Assembly (NCBI GenBank): GCA_003116975.1
Contig: BGKB01000028.1
Span: forward strand, 1 to 64,000
Source: Aurantiochytrium sp. KH105
Taxonomy: Eukaryota; Sar; Bigyra; Thraustochytrida; Thraustochytriidae
Direction of reading: 5' to 3'
Length of the DNA stretch: 64,000 nucleotides
A program made the translations under genes and the position numbers. Positions 9,885-19,836 of the stretch are shown here, piece by piece; within the stretch, counting starts at the first letter, position 1; the number at the start of each line of letters is the position of its first letter. The notes under the pieces are model-generated. The model worked only from the letters and a program-made list of their open reading frames with translations, searched no databases and was not told where the DNA came from.

Positions 9885-12800
9885 CTACCACATGTTGTCT
9901 TTAAATGAGGCAAGTTTGGAGTCACTCATGTCTCGAAGGAGCGTTGGCTTTTCCCATGTTGCCTCATTCGTGTCGAGGTTGATATAATACAGATTTCCCT
10001 CAGCATCATGAGCCTTGGCAATGTAGCCAGTGAGAACCTCTCGAAGCCGCGAAATGGCGCGCCTGCCTCGGTACCACGACTGAATCATTGTGGCAGCCTC
10101 GGCGGGGGCGAGCATTGATGCGCTCTTGTAGAGTCCGGCGTCCCGGCGCTTTTGCGCAAGAGCACGCTGTTTGCGCCTTCGTGGCGTCATTGGATTGACA
10201 TTCGCGAGAACACTCGGCTTGGTCCACGAGCTTGTATTCGTCAGCGTGTTAAAGTAGTATTCGTTGCCATCGCCGTCGATGGCTTTTTCGATGACGAGCA
10301 AGAGCATAGCTCGCACCCGATCACGGGCTCTTTTGCGTCGGTACATGGCCTGGAGAACAGACGCAGCCTCATTTTCAGACTGATACTTTCGTGGCGTGCG
10401 TTTCTCTTCGCTCTCAGCAAAGAGCGTTCGATACGACCCGAGCTTTGAGTCTGTGAGCTTGCGCAAGAGCGTCGGCTTGACGTACGAGGCCTCCATGGTC
10501 TGTGTGTTTACGTAGTACATGTAGCCGTCAGGGTCGCGCGCTCGGACAATGATTTCTTGGAGTAATTGTCGTACTCTTTCTCTCGCCCGGTTGGCCCGGA
10601 AGATGCGCTGAACCATGCTTGCAGCCTCTTGCTCGGTCATGTCTTTGGCACTTCGAAAGTCGCCGCGCGCCTTCTTCGCCTCGAGAGCTGCCTTTCTGGC
10701 TCGAGCCCGAGGCGTAAGAACCTTGTCGAGCAAGACTGGAACTTGCCAGGAGGTCTCGTTGGTGACTGTATTGAGATAATATGCTTCTCCCGAGTCGGGG
10801 TCCACGTGTTTTTCAAAGCGTGCTTGGAGGAGAGCCCGAATGTGATCGCGTGCTTTTTTGCGTCGGTACATGCCCTGCAGCGCGACTGCAGCCTCATTTT
10901 CAGACTGATACTTTCGTGGCGTGCGCTTCTCTTCACTCTCAGCAAAGAGCGTTCGATACGACCCAAGCTTTGAGTCCGTGAGCTTGCGCAAGAGCGTCGG
11001 CTTGACGTACGAGGCCTCCATGGTCTGCGTGTTTACGTAGTACATGTAGCCGTCAGGGTCGCGCGCTCGGACAATGATCCCTTGGAGTAATTGTCGTACT
11101 CTTTCTCTCGCCCGGTTGGCCCGGAAGATGCGCTGAACCATGCTTGCAGCCTCTTGCTCGGTCATGTCTTTGGCACTTCGAAAGTCGCCGCGCGCCTTCT
11201 TCGCCTCAAGAGCTGCCTTTCTGGCTCGAGCCCGAGGCGTAAGAACCTTGTCGAGCAAGACTGGAGCTTGCCAGGAGGTCTCGTTGGTGACCGTGTTGAG
11301 AAAATATGCTTCTCCCGAGTCGGGGTCCACGTGTTTTTCGAAGCGCGCCTGGAGAAGTGCCCGAATGCGTTCGCGTGCCTTTTTGCGCCGGTACATGCCC
11401 TGCAGCGCAACTGCGGCCTCGTCCTTACTCTTGAACTGACGTGGTGTCCGCTTTTTGCCTTGTATAGCGAGCGTCCGATACGAGCTAATCTTGGAGTCCG
11501 TGAGCTTGCGCAAGAGCGTCGGCTTGACATACGAGGCCTCCATGGTCTGCATGTTGACCCAATACACGTTTCCATCGTCATCAGAGGCTCGAGCAATCAT
11601 GGAAAGCAAGAGCTTTCGTACTTTTTCTCTCGCTCGGTTGGCCCGAAAGACGCGCTGGACCATACTTGCAGCCTCCTGCTCGGTCATGTCCTTGGCGCTT
11701 CGGAAATCTCCACTTGCCTTTTTCGCCTCGAGGCTTGCCTTTTTCGCCTCGATTGCGGCTTTATTTGCGCGAGCGCGAGGCGTAAGGACTTCGTCGAGCA
11801 AGACTGGAGCTTGCCAGGAGGTCTCGTTGGTGACCGTGTTGAAAAAGTACACCTCACCAGAGTCGGGATCGACGTGTTTTTCAAAGCGTGCTTGGAGAAG
11901 TGCCCGAATGCGATCGCGTGCCTTCTTACGTCGGTACATGCCCTGCAGCGCAACTGCAGCCTCGTCCTTGCTTTTGAACTGACGTGGTGTCCGCTTTTTG
12001 CCTTGTATAGCGAGCGTCCGATACGAGCTAATCTTGGAGTCCGTGAGCTTGCGCAAGAGCGTCGGCTTGACATACGAGGCCTCCATGGTCTGCATATTGA
12101 CCCAATACACATTTCCATCGTCATCAGAGGCTCGAGCAATCATGGAAAGCAAGAGCTTTCGTACTTTTTCTCTCGCTCGGTTGGCCCGAAAGACGCGCTG
12201 GACCATACTTGCAGCCTCTTGCTCGGTCATATCCTTGGCGCTTCGAAAATCTCCACTTGCCTTTTTCGCCTCGAGGCTTGCCTTTTTTGCCTCGATTGCG
12301 GCTTTATTTGCGCGAGCACGAGGCGTGAGGACTTCGTCGAGCAAGACTGGAGCTTGCCAGGAGGTCTCGTTGGTGACCGTGTTGAAAAAGTACACCTCAC
12401 CAGAGTCGGGATCGACGTGTTTTTCAAAGCGTGCTTGGAGGAGAGCTCGAATGCGATCGCGTGCCTTCTTGCGTCGGTACATGCCCTGCAGCGCAATTGC
12501 AGCCTCGTCCTTGCTTTTGAACTGACGTGGCGTCCTTTTGCGTTCGTCCGTCGAGGCAAAGCTCTTGACCGAGAGATCCTGTAAAAGTTTTGGCTTGACC
12601 CAGGTCGTCTCATTGGTGAGCTTGTTGTAAAAGTAGACTTGGTTCGTTTCGGGGTCGCGGAGCTTCCGAAGATGCATGCGAAAGATCTGCTCGACACGTT
12701 TGCGATCCTTGCGGGCCCGGAAAGAGGCTTGGATCATGCGCGCTGCGGTGTTTTCGTCGAGGGAACGAGCAGACCGAAAGTTTCCGGCTTTCCTTTTACG

Positions 12801-14954
12801 ATACGCACGCTCGCGAGCCGCGCGTGTTCGTGGAGAGAAGATCTGGGCTCCAATCAGATGCGCAGGCCTCTGGTTTATCCAAAATCGCTGGCCTGTTCGC
12901 GGATTGTGCACAAAGAACTCCTTTGATTGCGGGTCGTATATTTTTTCGTACGAGCAGAGAACAATTTCTCGAATGCGGTCTCGCGCAAGCTTGCACTTCC
13001 AGAGCCGCTGAAGCATGCGTGCCGCTTGGTCGGGTGTGAGATCACGTGCTTGGCGAGGCGTGACAAACGTCTTGATTTGGTCATCGCCAATGGTGTCCAG
13101 GAGCGCTGGTTTTTCCCATGAAGTTTGTCCCGAGGTCGTGTCGAAATAGTATGTTTTCCCCAATTCCGCGTCGACAATTCTGCGTAGCCTCTGCAAGAGT
13201 ATAGTTTGTATCTTTTGTCGACATTTGCGGGCTCGAAACCGACTTTGAATCATGCTCGCAGCGGCATCGGGCGATAGCTTGTCGACCGACTTGAAGATGC
13301 CGCGCTGACGTTTCTCATAGACGTGTTTGCGTCTGGCTCGGGTACGAGGCGTGAGAATAGTAACCTGACGGACAAATGCCGGGGCGCTTTCTTCCCAATA
13401 CGTAACGCCCGTGCCGTGGCTGTAATAATAGACCTTGTTTGTCGCTGGGTCAAGATGACGTTCGAGACTGAGTTGGACAAGCTCGCGAATGCCAGCGCGT
13501 GCGCGCCGTTGTCGAAAGAGCGCCTGCACTCGTGAGGCTGCCTGGTTCTTGTTCATGCGAGGCTTGCGAAGGGCGGGCTTCGTAAAGGAGGACCTCTTTG
13601 TAATCGAGTTGTAGTAAAAGGTCTTGCCGGTGTTTGGGTCGACATGGGCAGATACGTTGCTGCGGAAAAGGCGGTATAGCTTGGTTTGCGCTTGTCGCGC
13701 GCGCCACGCGCTTTGAATCTTCATGGCGGCCTCCTGGGTTGAATAGCTTTTGGGAAGCCGCTTGCGCAGCGCACGAAGCGTTTCTGCCGAGATGTCGGCG
13801 CGAGCGGCTGCCTGCTCGATGCGCGATACGACCTCGTCGACTTCGGTCTCGGGTCCTTTGGATGGAGTGATTCGGTCGTTTGGTTTTGCAGAAATAATCT
13901 CAAGAACGTCCTTGTACTGCAAGACGCGGCGCTCAATCTCGAGGCGTTGCATGTGGATGCGCCATTCCTGTTTGAGTGGTGCCGAGTCAATGTCATTGAT
14001 GCGAATAAAATTGTGCTCAAGCCTGTGCGCGGGATGACTATGAAGGAAGCAGCTTTTGCAAAAATGACCTTGCAAGAGCGGATCAAATTTGATGCAGCTG
14101 AAGCACTTAATGACGGCGGGCGTGCCTCGCTTACAGCGGACGTTGCAATGGCAGAGCTGCTCAAATTCAGCGCGATCCGACATGTGTTTGAGTATCTCGT
14201 AATTGTTTGCGCGCTCCGACTGCCATGCCACATTGAGTTCTTTGCGCTGGTTTTCAGAGTGAGCCTCGGAGAGCCTTCGCTTGGTGGACTCGCGACGCTC
14301 GAGTACATGCAAATGCGTGGAGCTGCCCAGGGCGTGGCTCGTATTGATGGAAGATTGCGTGCGCTCTTCGAATTCCCGTCTGCGCTTTCGCGTTGTCTGC
14401 ATCGCAGGGGGCTTGCGAAGATGTGGAAGACGGGCATCGTGGCAGGCGAGTTTTAGGTTGTGTGTATCTGCGTTGAGGATCTGTGCGACGCGAGAGGGCA
14501 GAATGGCGGTGATGCCGCCAGTGCCCGCGGCTCCGGCGTTACCCCCCTTTTTAAGGTTGCGGCGCTGGTGTGCTTTGGAGATTCTCTCTTCGACGGTCGC
14601 GGCATCATCGTTGTCGTCATCGTTGTCATCATCGTCGTTGACGTCATCGTCTTCGTTGACCTGGTCCTCGTCTCCGTTGCTTTTTTTGTTTTTTCTACGC
14701 TTGGACCTTGCGTTCCGTGGATTAATACCGGGGGCCTTTGCGATGCGCATCCACTGCTCCTGCTTTGCCTGGATGAGATCAAACTCGCGTTTGCGCAGAA
14801 GCGTGGTGCCGACGAGATCAAAGTCATTGTGAACGTGTCGTGCGTGAAGTTTGGCGCGATACTTTTCGCCGTGTTTGTCGAGGTTGCCAATGGGCTCAGC
14901 CGGGAAAGACGGCGAGGCCTCTGGCCGCACGCTGTCGAGCGGGGCCTCGCGCAT
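9885..14954 (-). CDS. Giant B-box / 15 x (IQ-WW) repeat protein
   Basis: 1689 aa. The N-terminal region is basic and acidic in blocks (DDDNDDDND run), followed by a B-box-like zinc cluster (CHCNVRCKRG...CFSCIKFD...HFCKSCFLHSH). From about residue 400 to the end I count 15 modules, each an IQ-like helix (AASMIQSRFRARK...) followed by a WW-like unit (YYFNTxTNETSWxKP) and a linker with TPRARxxKA and GDFRSAxxMTxxEAA. In several modules the second Trp of the WW core is replaced by Tyr (MEASYVKP). IQ motifs bind calmodulin or myosin light chains and WW domains bind Pro-rich peptides, so a calmodulin-decorated scaffold is likely; this is inference. Four central double modules are recent tandem copies. 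The gene is head-to-head with an IQ-WW-FKBP gene of the same module type. Confidence 0.9.
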   Translation of the reverse strand: MREAPLDSVRPEASPSFPAEPIGNLDKHGEKYRAKLHARHVHNDFDLVGTTLLRKREFDLIQAKQEQWMRIAKAPGINPRNARSKRRKNKKSNGDEDQVNEDDDVNDDDDNDDDNDDAATVEERISKAHQRRNLKKGGNAGAAGTGGITAILPSRVAQILNADTHNLKLACHDARLPHLRKPPAMQTTRKRRREFEERTQSSINTSHALGSSTHLHVLERRESTKRRLSEAHSENQRKELNVAWQSERANNYEILKHMSDRAEFEQLCHCNVRCKRGTPAVIKCFSCIKFDPLLQGHFCKSCFLHSHPAHRLEHNFIRINDIDSAPLKQEWRIHMQRLEIERRVLQYKDVLEIISAKPNDRITPSKGPETEVDEVVSRIEQAAARADISAETLRALRKRLPKSYSTQEAAMKIQSAWRARQAQTKLYRLFRSNVSAHVDPNTGKTFYYNSITKRSSFTKPALRKPRMNKNQAASRVQALFRQRRARAGIRELVQLSLERHLDPATNKVYYYSHGTGVTYWEESAPAFVRQVTILTPRTRARRKHVYEKRQRGIFKSVDKLSPDAAASMIQSRFRARKCRQKIQTILLQRLRRIVDAELGKTYYFDTTSGQTSWEKPALLDTIGDDQIKTFVTPRQARDLTPDQAARMLQRLWKCKLARDRIREIVLCSYEKIYDPQSKEFFVHNPRTGQRFWINQRPAHLIGAQIFSPRTRAARERAYRKRKAGNFRSARSLDENTAARMIQASFRARKDRKRVEQIFRMHLRKLRDPETNQVYFYNKLTNETTWVKPKLLQDLSVKSFASTDERKRTPRQFKSKDEAAIALQGMYRRKKARDRIRALLQARFEKHVDPDSGEVYFFNTVTNETSWQAPVLLDEVLTPRARANKAAIEAKKASLEAKKASGDFRSAKDMTEQEAASMVQRVFRANRAREKVRKLLLSMIARASDDDGNVYWVNMQTMEASYVKPTLLRKLTDSKISSYRTLAIQGKKRTPRQFKSKDEAAVALQGMYRRKKARDRIRALLQARFEKHVDPDSGEVYFFNTVTNETSWQAPVLLDEVLTPRARANKAAIEAKKASLEAKKASGDFRSAKDMTEQEAASMVQRVFRANRAREKVRKLLLSMIARASDDDGNVYWVNMQTMEASYVKPTLLRKLTDSKISSYRTLAIQGKKRTPRQFKSKDEAAVALQGMYRRKKARERIRALLQARFEKHVDPDSGEAYFLNTVTNETSWQAPVLLDKVLTPRARARKAALEAKKARGDFRSAKDMTEQEAASMVQRIFRANRARERVRQLLQGIIVRARDPDGYMYYVNTQTMEASYVKPTLLRKLTDSKLGSYRTLFAESEEKRTPRKYQSENEAAVALQGMYRRKKARDHIRALLQARFEKHVDPDSGEAYYLNTVTNETSWQVPVLLDKVLTPRARARKAALEAKKARGDFRSAKDMTEQEAASMVQRIFRANRARERVRQLLQEIIVRARDPDGYMYYVNTQTMEASYVKPTLLRKLTDSKLGSYRTLFAESEEKRTPRKYQSENEAASVLQAMYRRKRARDRVRAMLLLVIEKAIDGDGNEYYFNTLTNTSSWTKPSVLANVNPMTPRRRKQRALAQKRRDAGLYKSASMLAPAEAATMIQSWYRGRRAISRLREVLTGYIAKAHDAEGNLYYINLDTNEATWEKPTLLRDMSDSKLASFKDNMW
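10376..11430 (-). repeat. Two further ~525-bp tandem units inside the IQ-WW gene
   Basis: A second pair of double IQ-WW modules ends in RTLFAESEEKR, with landmark CAGACTGATACTTTCG at 10376 and 10901 (525 bases, 175 codons). They are close to the 543-bp units but lack the extra EAKKAS segment, so the array grew in at least two steps. Confidence 0.85.
11450..12535 (-). repeat. Two near-identical 543-bp tandem units inside the IQ-WW gene
   Basis: The landmark TTGAACTGACGTGG recurs at 11431, 11974 and 12517, a spacing of exactly 543 bases (181 codons). Each unit encodes two IQ-WW modules ending in RTLAIQGKKR. The copies differ at only a few positions, so the duplication is recent or maintained by gene conversion. 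Confidence 0.9.
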
Positions 14955-15341
14955 GGCGTCTCACGCGGACGACGCGCGCATGTCTGGGCGCCCGATCGCT
15001 CTGTCTGTCTGCCCGACTACCGCTTGCGTTGGACGACTAGGTCAGTGAGTGCGTTCTTATGTATGTGTGTGTATGTGGGGCGGGGGGTAGGTACACACCG
15101 TTTTTCCAAGCAGCGGCGCCATAGAGCACGTCGGCATGGGGACCCAAGGGGTGTGTACCCTGAACGGATCGCTCGCGCTTGGCCGATGTTTCTTACGCGG
15201 CTCTAAAATGGCAAGGAGTGCGAGCAGTAAACAAGTTTGGTCCACGGAGGCTGCGCGTGCGTGCGTGTGAGCGCGCACGCGCACGCGCGCGCGCGCACAC
15301 ATACACGTACACATACACCCGCGGACGTGTCAGGACGCAAG
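14955..15341. promoter_or_regulatory. Shared divergent promoter with an alternating purine/pyrimidine tract
   Basis: The two IQ-WW genes start 387 bases apart on opposite strands. From 15271 to about 15318 the plus strand alternates purine and pyrimidine without a break (GCGCGCAC..., then CACATACACGTACACATACAC), preceded by TGCGTGCGTGTG. Such tracts readily adopt Z-DNA. The tract sits 25-70 bases upstream of the rightward ATG at 15342. Confidence 0.6.
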
Positions 15342-16931
15342 ATGGGCTTTGTCGAGTATGACGAGGAGGACCGCCTGGAGGCGGCGTGCACGTTGCAGGC
15401 CTGGTTCCGCGCGTTGCGTGCGCGCGTGCAGGTGAGGACGCTGGCCAAGACGGTGTTTGAGCGCGTCTACGACGAGGGCAGTGCCGCCTGGTACTATCGC
15501 AACACGACGAACGGGTCGACGAGCTGGGAGCCGCCACTCTTGCTGCCTGGAGCCGACAATGTATTGACGCCCCGTGCGCGGCGGCGCTTTGCAGCGCAAG
15601 AGGCCAAGCGCAAACGAGGCGCGCTCAAGCGTGCCAGCGACATGACGGAAAGCGAGGCAGCACGCTTTATCCAGAACCTCTTTCGCACGCGCGCTGCGCG
15701 AAATCGGCTTAAAATGCTCATTGCGACCGTGTATCAAAAGGCGTTTGACGAGGACGGCAATGTGTTTTACTACAATACGCGCACGGGCGAATCATCGTGG
15801 GACAAGCCGGCGTTTCTCGGGGCCGAGGATTTGGACGATATTTTGGACGTTGAGGAGGCAGCAGCGCGGCAGCGACAGGCTGACGATGACCACTATGGCA
15901 AGTACAAGTCGATGGAGGAGTGCGCCCGTTTGCGCGCGGAAGAGGGTCTTGCAGAGGTGCAGCGTTTTCTAGAGGTGCACAAGCTCGAGGTGGTGTATGA
16001 TCGCCTCGTGGAGGAAGGTTTCGACGACATGGACGCCTTGGCGGCGATGCAGCCGTCGGATGTTGATGCGCTCGGTGTCCGGGAAAAGTTCAGGGAACCG
16101 CTGTACAGCGCAGTGGTGGAGTACCGCATCGCGAATAACCTAACAGGACCTCTTTACGGTCGTCTTGGAGGTGACGACGGCGACGACGACGACGATGATG
16201 ATGATGATGACGGTGATGACGGTGCGGGGCCGGGCGCGTACAGCGACGAGGATGGTGGATCTGCGTTGGACGGGGAGCTCCCGGAGAATGATTTTGGAGG
16301 CGACGAAGGGAAGCGCAATGTAGAGGGCAAGCGAGGATTTGATGACTTTGACGACGAGGATGATTTAAGTGAATCCGAGGCAAGTCGCGATGACTCGTAC
16401 TTGGACTCGGACAGTGTCACGTGCGAGGACGATCTCGAGGGCATGGAGATGGAGCGTGTGTTTCCGGGTGATGGCGTACACTTTGCCCGCAAGGGCCAGT
16501 TTGCCATGGTACATTATGTGGCTTCGCTGGAGAACGGAAGTGTATTCGAGTCGTCTCGCAAGCGCGGACGGCCCTTTGATTTTCTGGTGGGTGCGGGACA
16601 TGTCATTCCCGCATGGGACAAGGCCGTGCGACTCATGTCGCGAGGGGAGCGCATCAATCTTCGGGTGGAGCCTCGCATGGCGTACGGTCCTGTTGGACGG
16701 CCGCCGGTTGTCCCTCCCGACGCCACGTTGCGCTTCGAGATTGAGCTTATTGACACATATTACGCACCCGTCGGTCAGCTCATTGACGATGAGGAGCTCG
16801 AGGACGACGTTGAGGACAATGTAGTTGTCGAGGGAAACAATGACAATGAAGATGGTGGCGATGATGTCGATGATGATAATCATGACGACGAGGATGGCGA
16901 CGATGCGGACGATGAAGGGAAACGAAGATGA
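15342..16931 (+). CDS. IQ-WW / SAM-like / FKBP-type peptidyl-prolyl isomerase fusion
   Basis: 529 aa from the ATG at 15342, chosen because the upstream open frame is the alternating CG/CA tract. Residues 10-66 and 105-158 are two IQ-WW modules joined by the same LTPRARRRFAAQEAK linker type as the neighbouring array protein. Residues about 205-262 look like a SAM domain (FLEVHKLEVVYDRLVEEGFDD). Residues about 275-380 are strongly acidic. Residues about 385-490 are an FKBP domain (FAMVHYVASLENGSVFESS, FDFLVGAGHVIPAWD, RMAYGPVG, LRFEIELID). The tail is Asp-rich. FKBPs catalyse prolyl cis-trans isomerisation; WW domains bind Pro-rich targets, so both ends may act on proline motifs. It is probably nuclear or cytosolic, as no signal peptide is seen. 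Confidence 0.9.
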   Translation: MGFVEYDEEDRLEAACTLQAWFRALRARVQVRTLAKTVFERVYDEGSAAWYYRNTTNGSTSWEPPLLLPGADNVLTPRARRRFAAQEAKRKRGALKRASDMTESEAARFIQNLFRTRAARNRLKMLIATVYQKAFDEDGNVFYYNTRTGESSWDKPAFLGAEDLDDILDVEEAAARQRQADDDHYGKYKSMEECARLRAEEGLAEVQRFLEVHKLEVVYDRLVEEGFDDMDALAAMQPSDVDALGVREKFREPLYSAVVEYRIANNLTGPLYGRLGGDDGDDDDDDDDDDGDDGAGPGAYSDEDGGSALDGELPENDFGGDEGKRNVEGKRGFDDFDDEDDLSESEASRDDSYLDSDSVTCEDDLEGMEMERVFPGDGVHFARKGQFAMVHYVASLENGSVFESSRKRGRPFDFLVGAGHVIPAWDKAVRLMSRGERINLRVEPRMAYGPVGRPPVVPPDATLRFEIELIDTYYAPVGQLIDDEELEDDVEDNVVVEGNNDNEDGGDDVDDDNHDDEDGDDADDEGKRR

Positions 16932-17907
16932 TCCAATATTTTGGTTTGCTCACATGCAAGTTTCGCCGAAGAAGCGGGGAGGCAGGTTACTGGGTCAATA
17001 AATGAGTTCTACCCTTTGAAGTTGTGTCAAACTCGAGATTTCCGATCAACCCATGTTTTTTTTTCGAAATTCACTTCGAATCAACATTGAATTTTGCGGG
17101 CTGGCCAGATGATATCTGACATGGCCCCGCCTCTTGCTGTTCTTGCTGCAAGCTTGCAAGATCATTCACCAGCCAGGTAGAAAGCTCGCGCTTGACCCCA
17201 AACTTGACGAGGGCTTGTGATGCCAATGATGGTAGAGAGGTGGCCGGCTAAATTTTTGATTTCCGAAGTCGCCAACTTTTAACAGCGCAGATTTAGGCGG
17301 TGAGATTTTGAAAAAACAAACAAATACGAAAGTCAACACGGGCTTACGGCGCCGTCGAACTGTAAATAAGCTGTTCGAAAGGCAACGAGAGAAACGTTAC
17401 CACCTCACGTCCTAGCCACAGAGCGGAAAGACTTTTGCGTTTGGCCAACACAACTCCTTTTTTCCTTTTCTTTCGAAGTTACCTTCGACTGTGTTGTGGG
17501 CTCCCGGCGCGAAGCCTTTTGCTCACGTATGGGACGGGGCAGAGACAAGTTCTTTTCTCCTCTGATATGAGATTGTTTATCAAACAGAAAAGGGTCAAGT
17601 AGCCTACAGTCGCATCAGACATTCGTCCCGATCGTGACGAGACGCTTGCTCTCTGGTTTTGATATGAGGTTGCTGGGCAAAGAAGAGTCTTAGTTCGTGA
17701 GCCTTCGAGAGGGTGGCCCTTGCCTTCGCTCGGGCTTGCTCATTTTCCGCACTCATTGAATCGCCCGAGCACCACTCGCCGGGATCGCCTTGCCACCTTT
17801 GCGCGGCCCTTTTTGCAAGATTTTTCTTCGGTTGCGGTGATGAATTGACGACGGCCGGGACGCCCAAATTCGGAATCGGGACTGACTGCCGAGGGCGAGT
17901 GACCCCC
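16932..17907. other. AT-richer intergenic spacer before the RING-H2 gene
   Basis: About 980 bases with poly-T and TTTTCGAA words and no domain-bearing frame. An open frame continuous with the RING-H2 gene begins at an ATG at 17713, so the last 195 bases may be an N-terminal extension of that gene. Confidence 0.45.
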
Positions 17908-18799
17908 ATGGGCGGGACGAGCTCGCGCACAGCGGAGGCGGCGTGGCCGGTCCTGGAGGAGGTGACGCTGCTGCAGCTGGCGACGGTCCGAGGAGAGGCG
18001 CCCCGGTCTGGCGTTGATGGGCAACGTCCCAGCAGCCTTGGCGACACGGTCGAGGATGACGAGGACGAGAACGACGAGGACGAGGACGAGGACGACGAGG
18101 GCGACGAAGACGAGTGGGCGCGGCTGTTCGACTCGAACGGAAGTGAAAAGACGGCTGTGTGCGAGGGTCAAGTCGTGGCGCGATCCGCGTTCAAGGTGGT
18201 TCGTACGGTGCCGCGAGGCGTGGTTGGGCGCGTGGAGGTCGGCAAGACGCGAGTTCGGGTGCAATGTTGTTTTGCGGCGTCGACCAATGCGGCTCCGCTG
18301 GCGGACGCGCGCGTTGACAAGGTGCTTTTGCACGCTGTGCAAAGAGACGGGGGAGATGCAAGGGGTTGGGCATCGGCTGTTGAGCAGAATCCTCGTGTAT
18401 GTCTGGATGCCCTCCAACAAGTTGTGGACCTCCTCAAGTCGAGCGGATCTCGCTTGCATGTGACTGAAGGGCAGAGCGTGTTCACAGCGGAAGGGCATAG
18501 CTTTGTCGTGCGCGCATGCGAGCCGCGCCGCGGTGGTATCATCTGTGCGGACACAGAGATTCATTTTGACGTCAGGTCGCAGATTCCGCAGGTGCAGCAT
18601 GTGCGACTCTTGCCTGTGGACGATACGGTCGTGGAGCGAGCAGGGGTGGCTGGTCCGTTGGGCGCCTTACTGGCGTCGCATTTGCGGGAAAGGAGTCCTA
18701 TGTACGTGGAGCGTGGTCAGCGGCTATGGTTTCCCGTGTTTCAACGTGAGGTGCCACCTCGCGGCGTGGTTGCGGTTCGAACAAATAATAGAGAAATCG

Positions 18800-18830
<31 letters not shown>

Positions 18831-19836
18831 AGCAGCATCAGCATCAGCATCAGCATCAGCAACACTATTGGCAAGAGGATCTGTATGGGGGTCTCGGGAA
18901 GAGGTTCGTCAGCGACGTTTGGCGTATTACGATCAACGTCTTGGCGATGGACAAGGACATCCTCAAGACCTCTTGCAAAATAGTGAGCAAGACGATGAGC
19001 AAAATGATGAGGCAAATGATGAGCACGATGTGAACGTGTCTGAGGTGTTTATGGTGCAGTGGCGCGTGGTGGACGTGAGTCCAGATGAAGGCGGCCTATT
19101 GAGCGGAGAGACGCGTTTGTACACGGATGCAAACGCTGCGGGCCGCGTGGAAGATCTCGTGGACGCGCAGCTGGATGAAGACGGGGCTGGCAGCTTGGGT
19201 GCAGAGAGACAAGAGGTTGTAGAAGGCACGTACGAGAGCGCGCACGAGGGTGGCGACGTCTCATCGCTGTGTTTGCGGTGCGGAGGTCTCGCGGAAGCGC
19301 CACGCGATGCTTTGCAGTGCACGATATTCTGCTGTCCATGCGGGCAGCCGATTCCGAATCCGCAGAGCCCGCTGTGGCAGTCTGTGGATCATATGCTTTT
19401 GAGTGCGAGGGAGGCGCAGCGTCCAAGTGTGTTATTTCTGCACGAGCTGCGCGAAGTCATTGCGGTGATGCCAATGCGCGATGCTCGGACGCCCGTATTA
19501 CATTCGTCGTTGAACGTGTTTCCGACGACGGCTGATGGTGGTGTTGATTTTAATCAGGCCGATCGTTTGGTGCTCTTGATCATGCCCTCTTTGCGGCGTC
19601 GATCACGCGGGGTAGACCCGGGTGTTCTTGCGCGGTTGCCGGTGTCGAGGTTTGCATCGATTCGCGAGAGCGCTTTGCGAAGGGGGGAGACCAGCTGCTG
19701 CATTTGCATGCAAACGTATGTTGACGACGACGAGCTGCGCACGTTGCCATGTTTCCATTTCATGCATAAGACGTGCGTGGACCGCTGGCTTGGGGTTGCC
19801 AAGACGTGTCCGATTTGCAAGTATGCGGTCGAATGA
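17908..19836 (+). CDS. RING-H2 E3 ubiquitin ligase-like protein
   Basis: 642 aa from the ATG at 17908 (CCCATGG context); an in-frame ATG at 17713 would add 65 residues. An acidic run (DEDENDEDEDEDDEGDED) follows the N-terminus. A central region of about 130 residues of unknown fold includes DLLKSSGSRLHVTEGQSVF. A polySer/polyAla/(Ala-Ser)n run is encoded by TCA/GCA repeats near 18800-18860. The C-terminus is a complete RING-H2 finger, CCICMQTYVDDDELRTLPC then FHFMHKTCVDRWLGVAKTCPIC. A Cys-rich patch (CLRCGG...CTIFCCPCG) lies upstream of it. RING-H2 proteins recruit E2 enzymes for ubiquitin transfer; the target is unknown. The last 14 codons are part of a tandemly duplicated segment. Confidence 0.85.

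Noticed and set aside
14460-15206. 248-codon plus-strand frame rich in Val/Ile
   Set aside because: It is antisense to the acidic Asp/Asn run of the IQ-WW gene and runs into the promoter.
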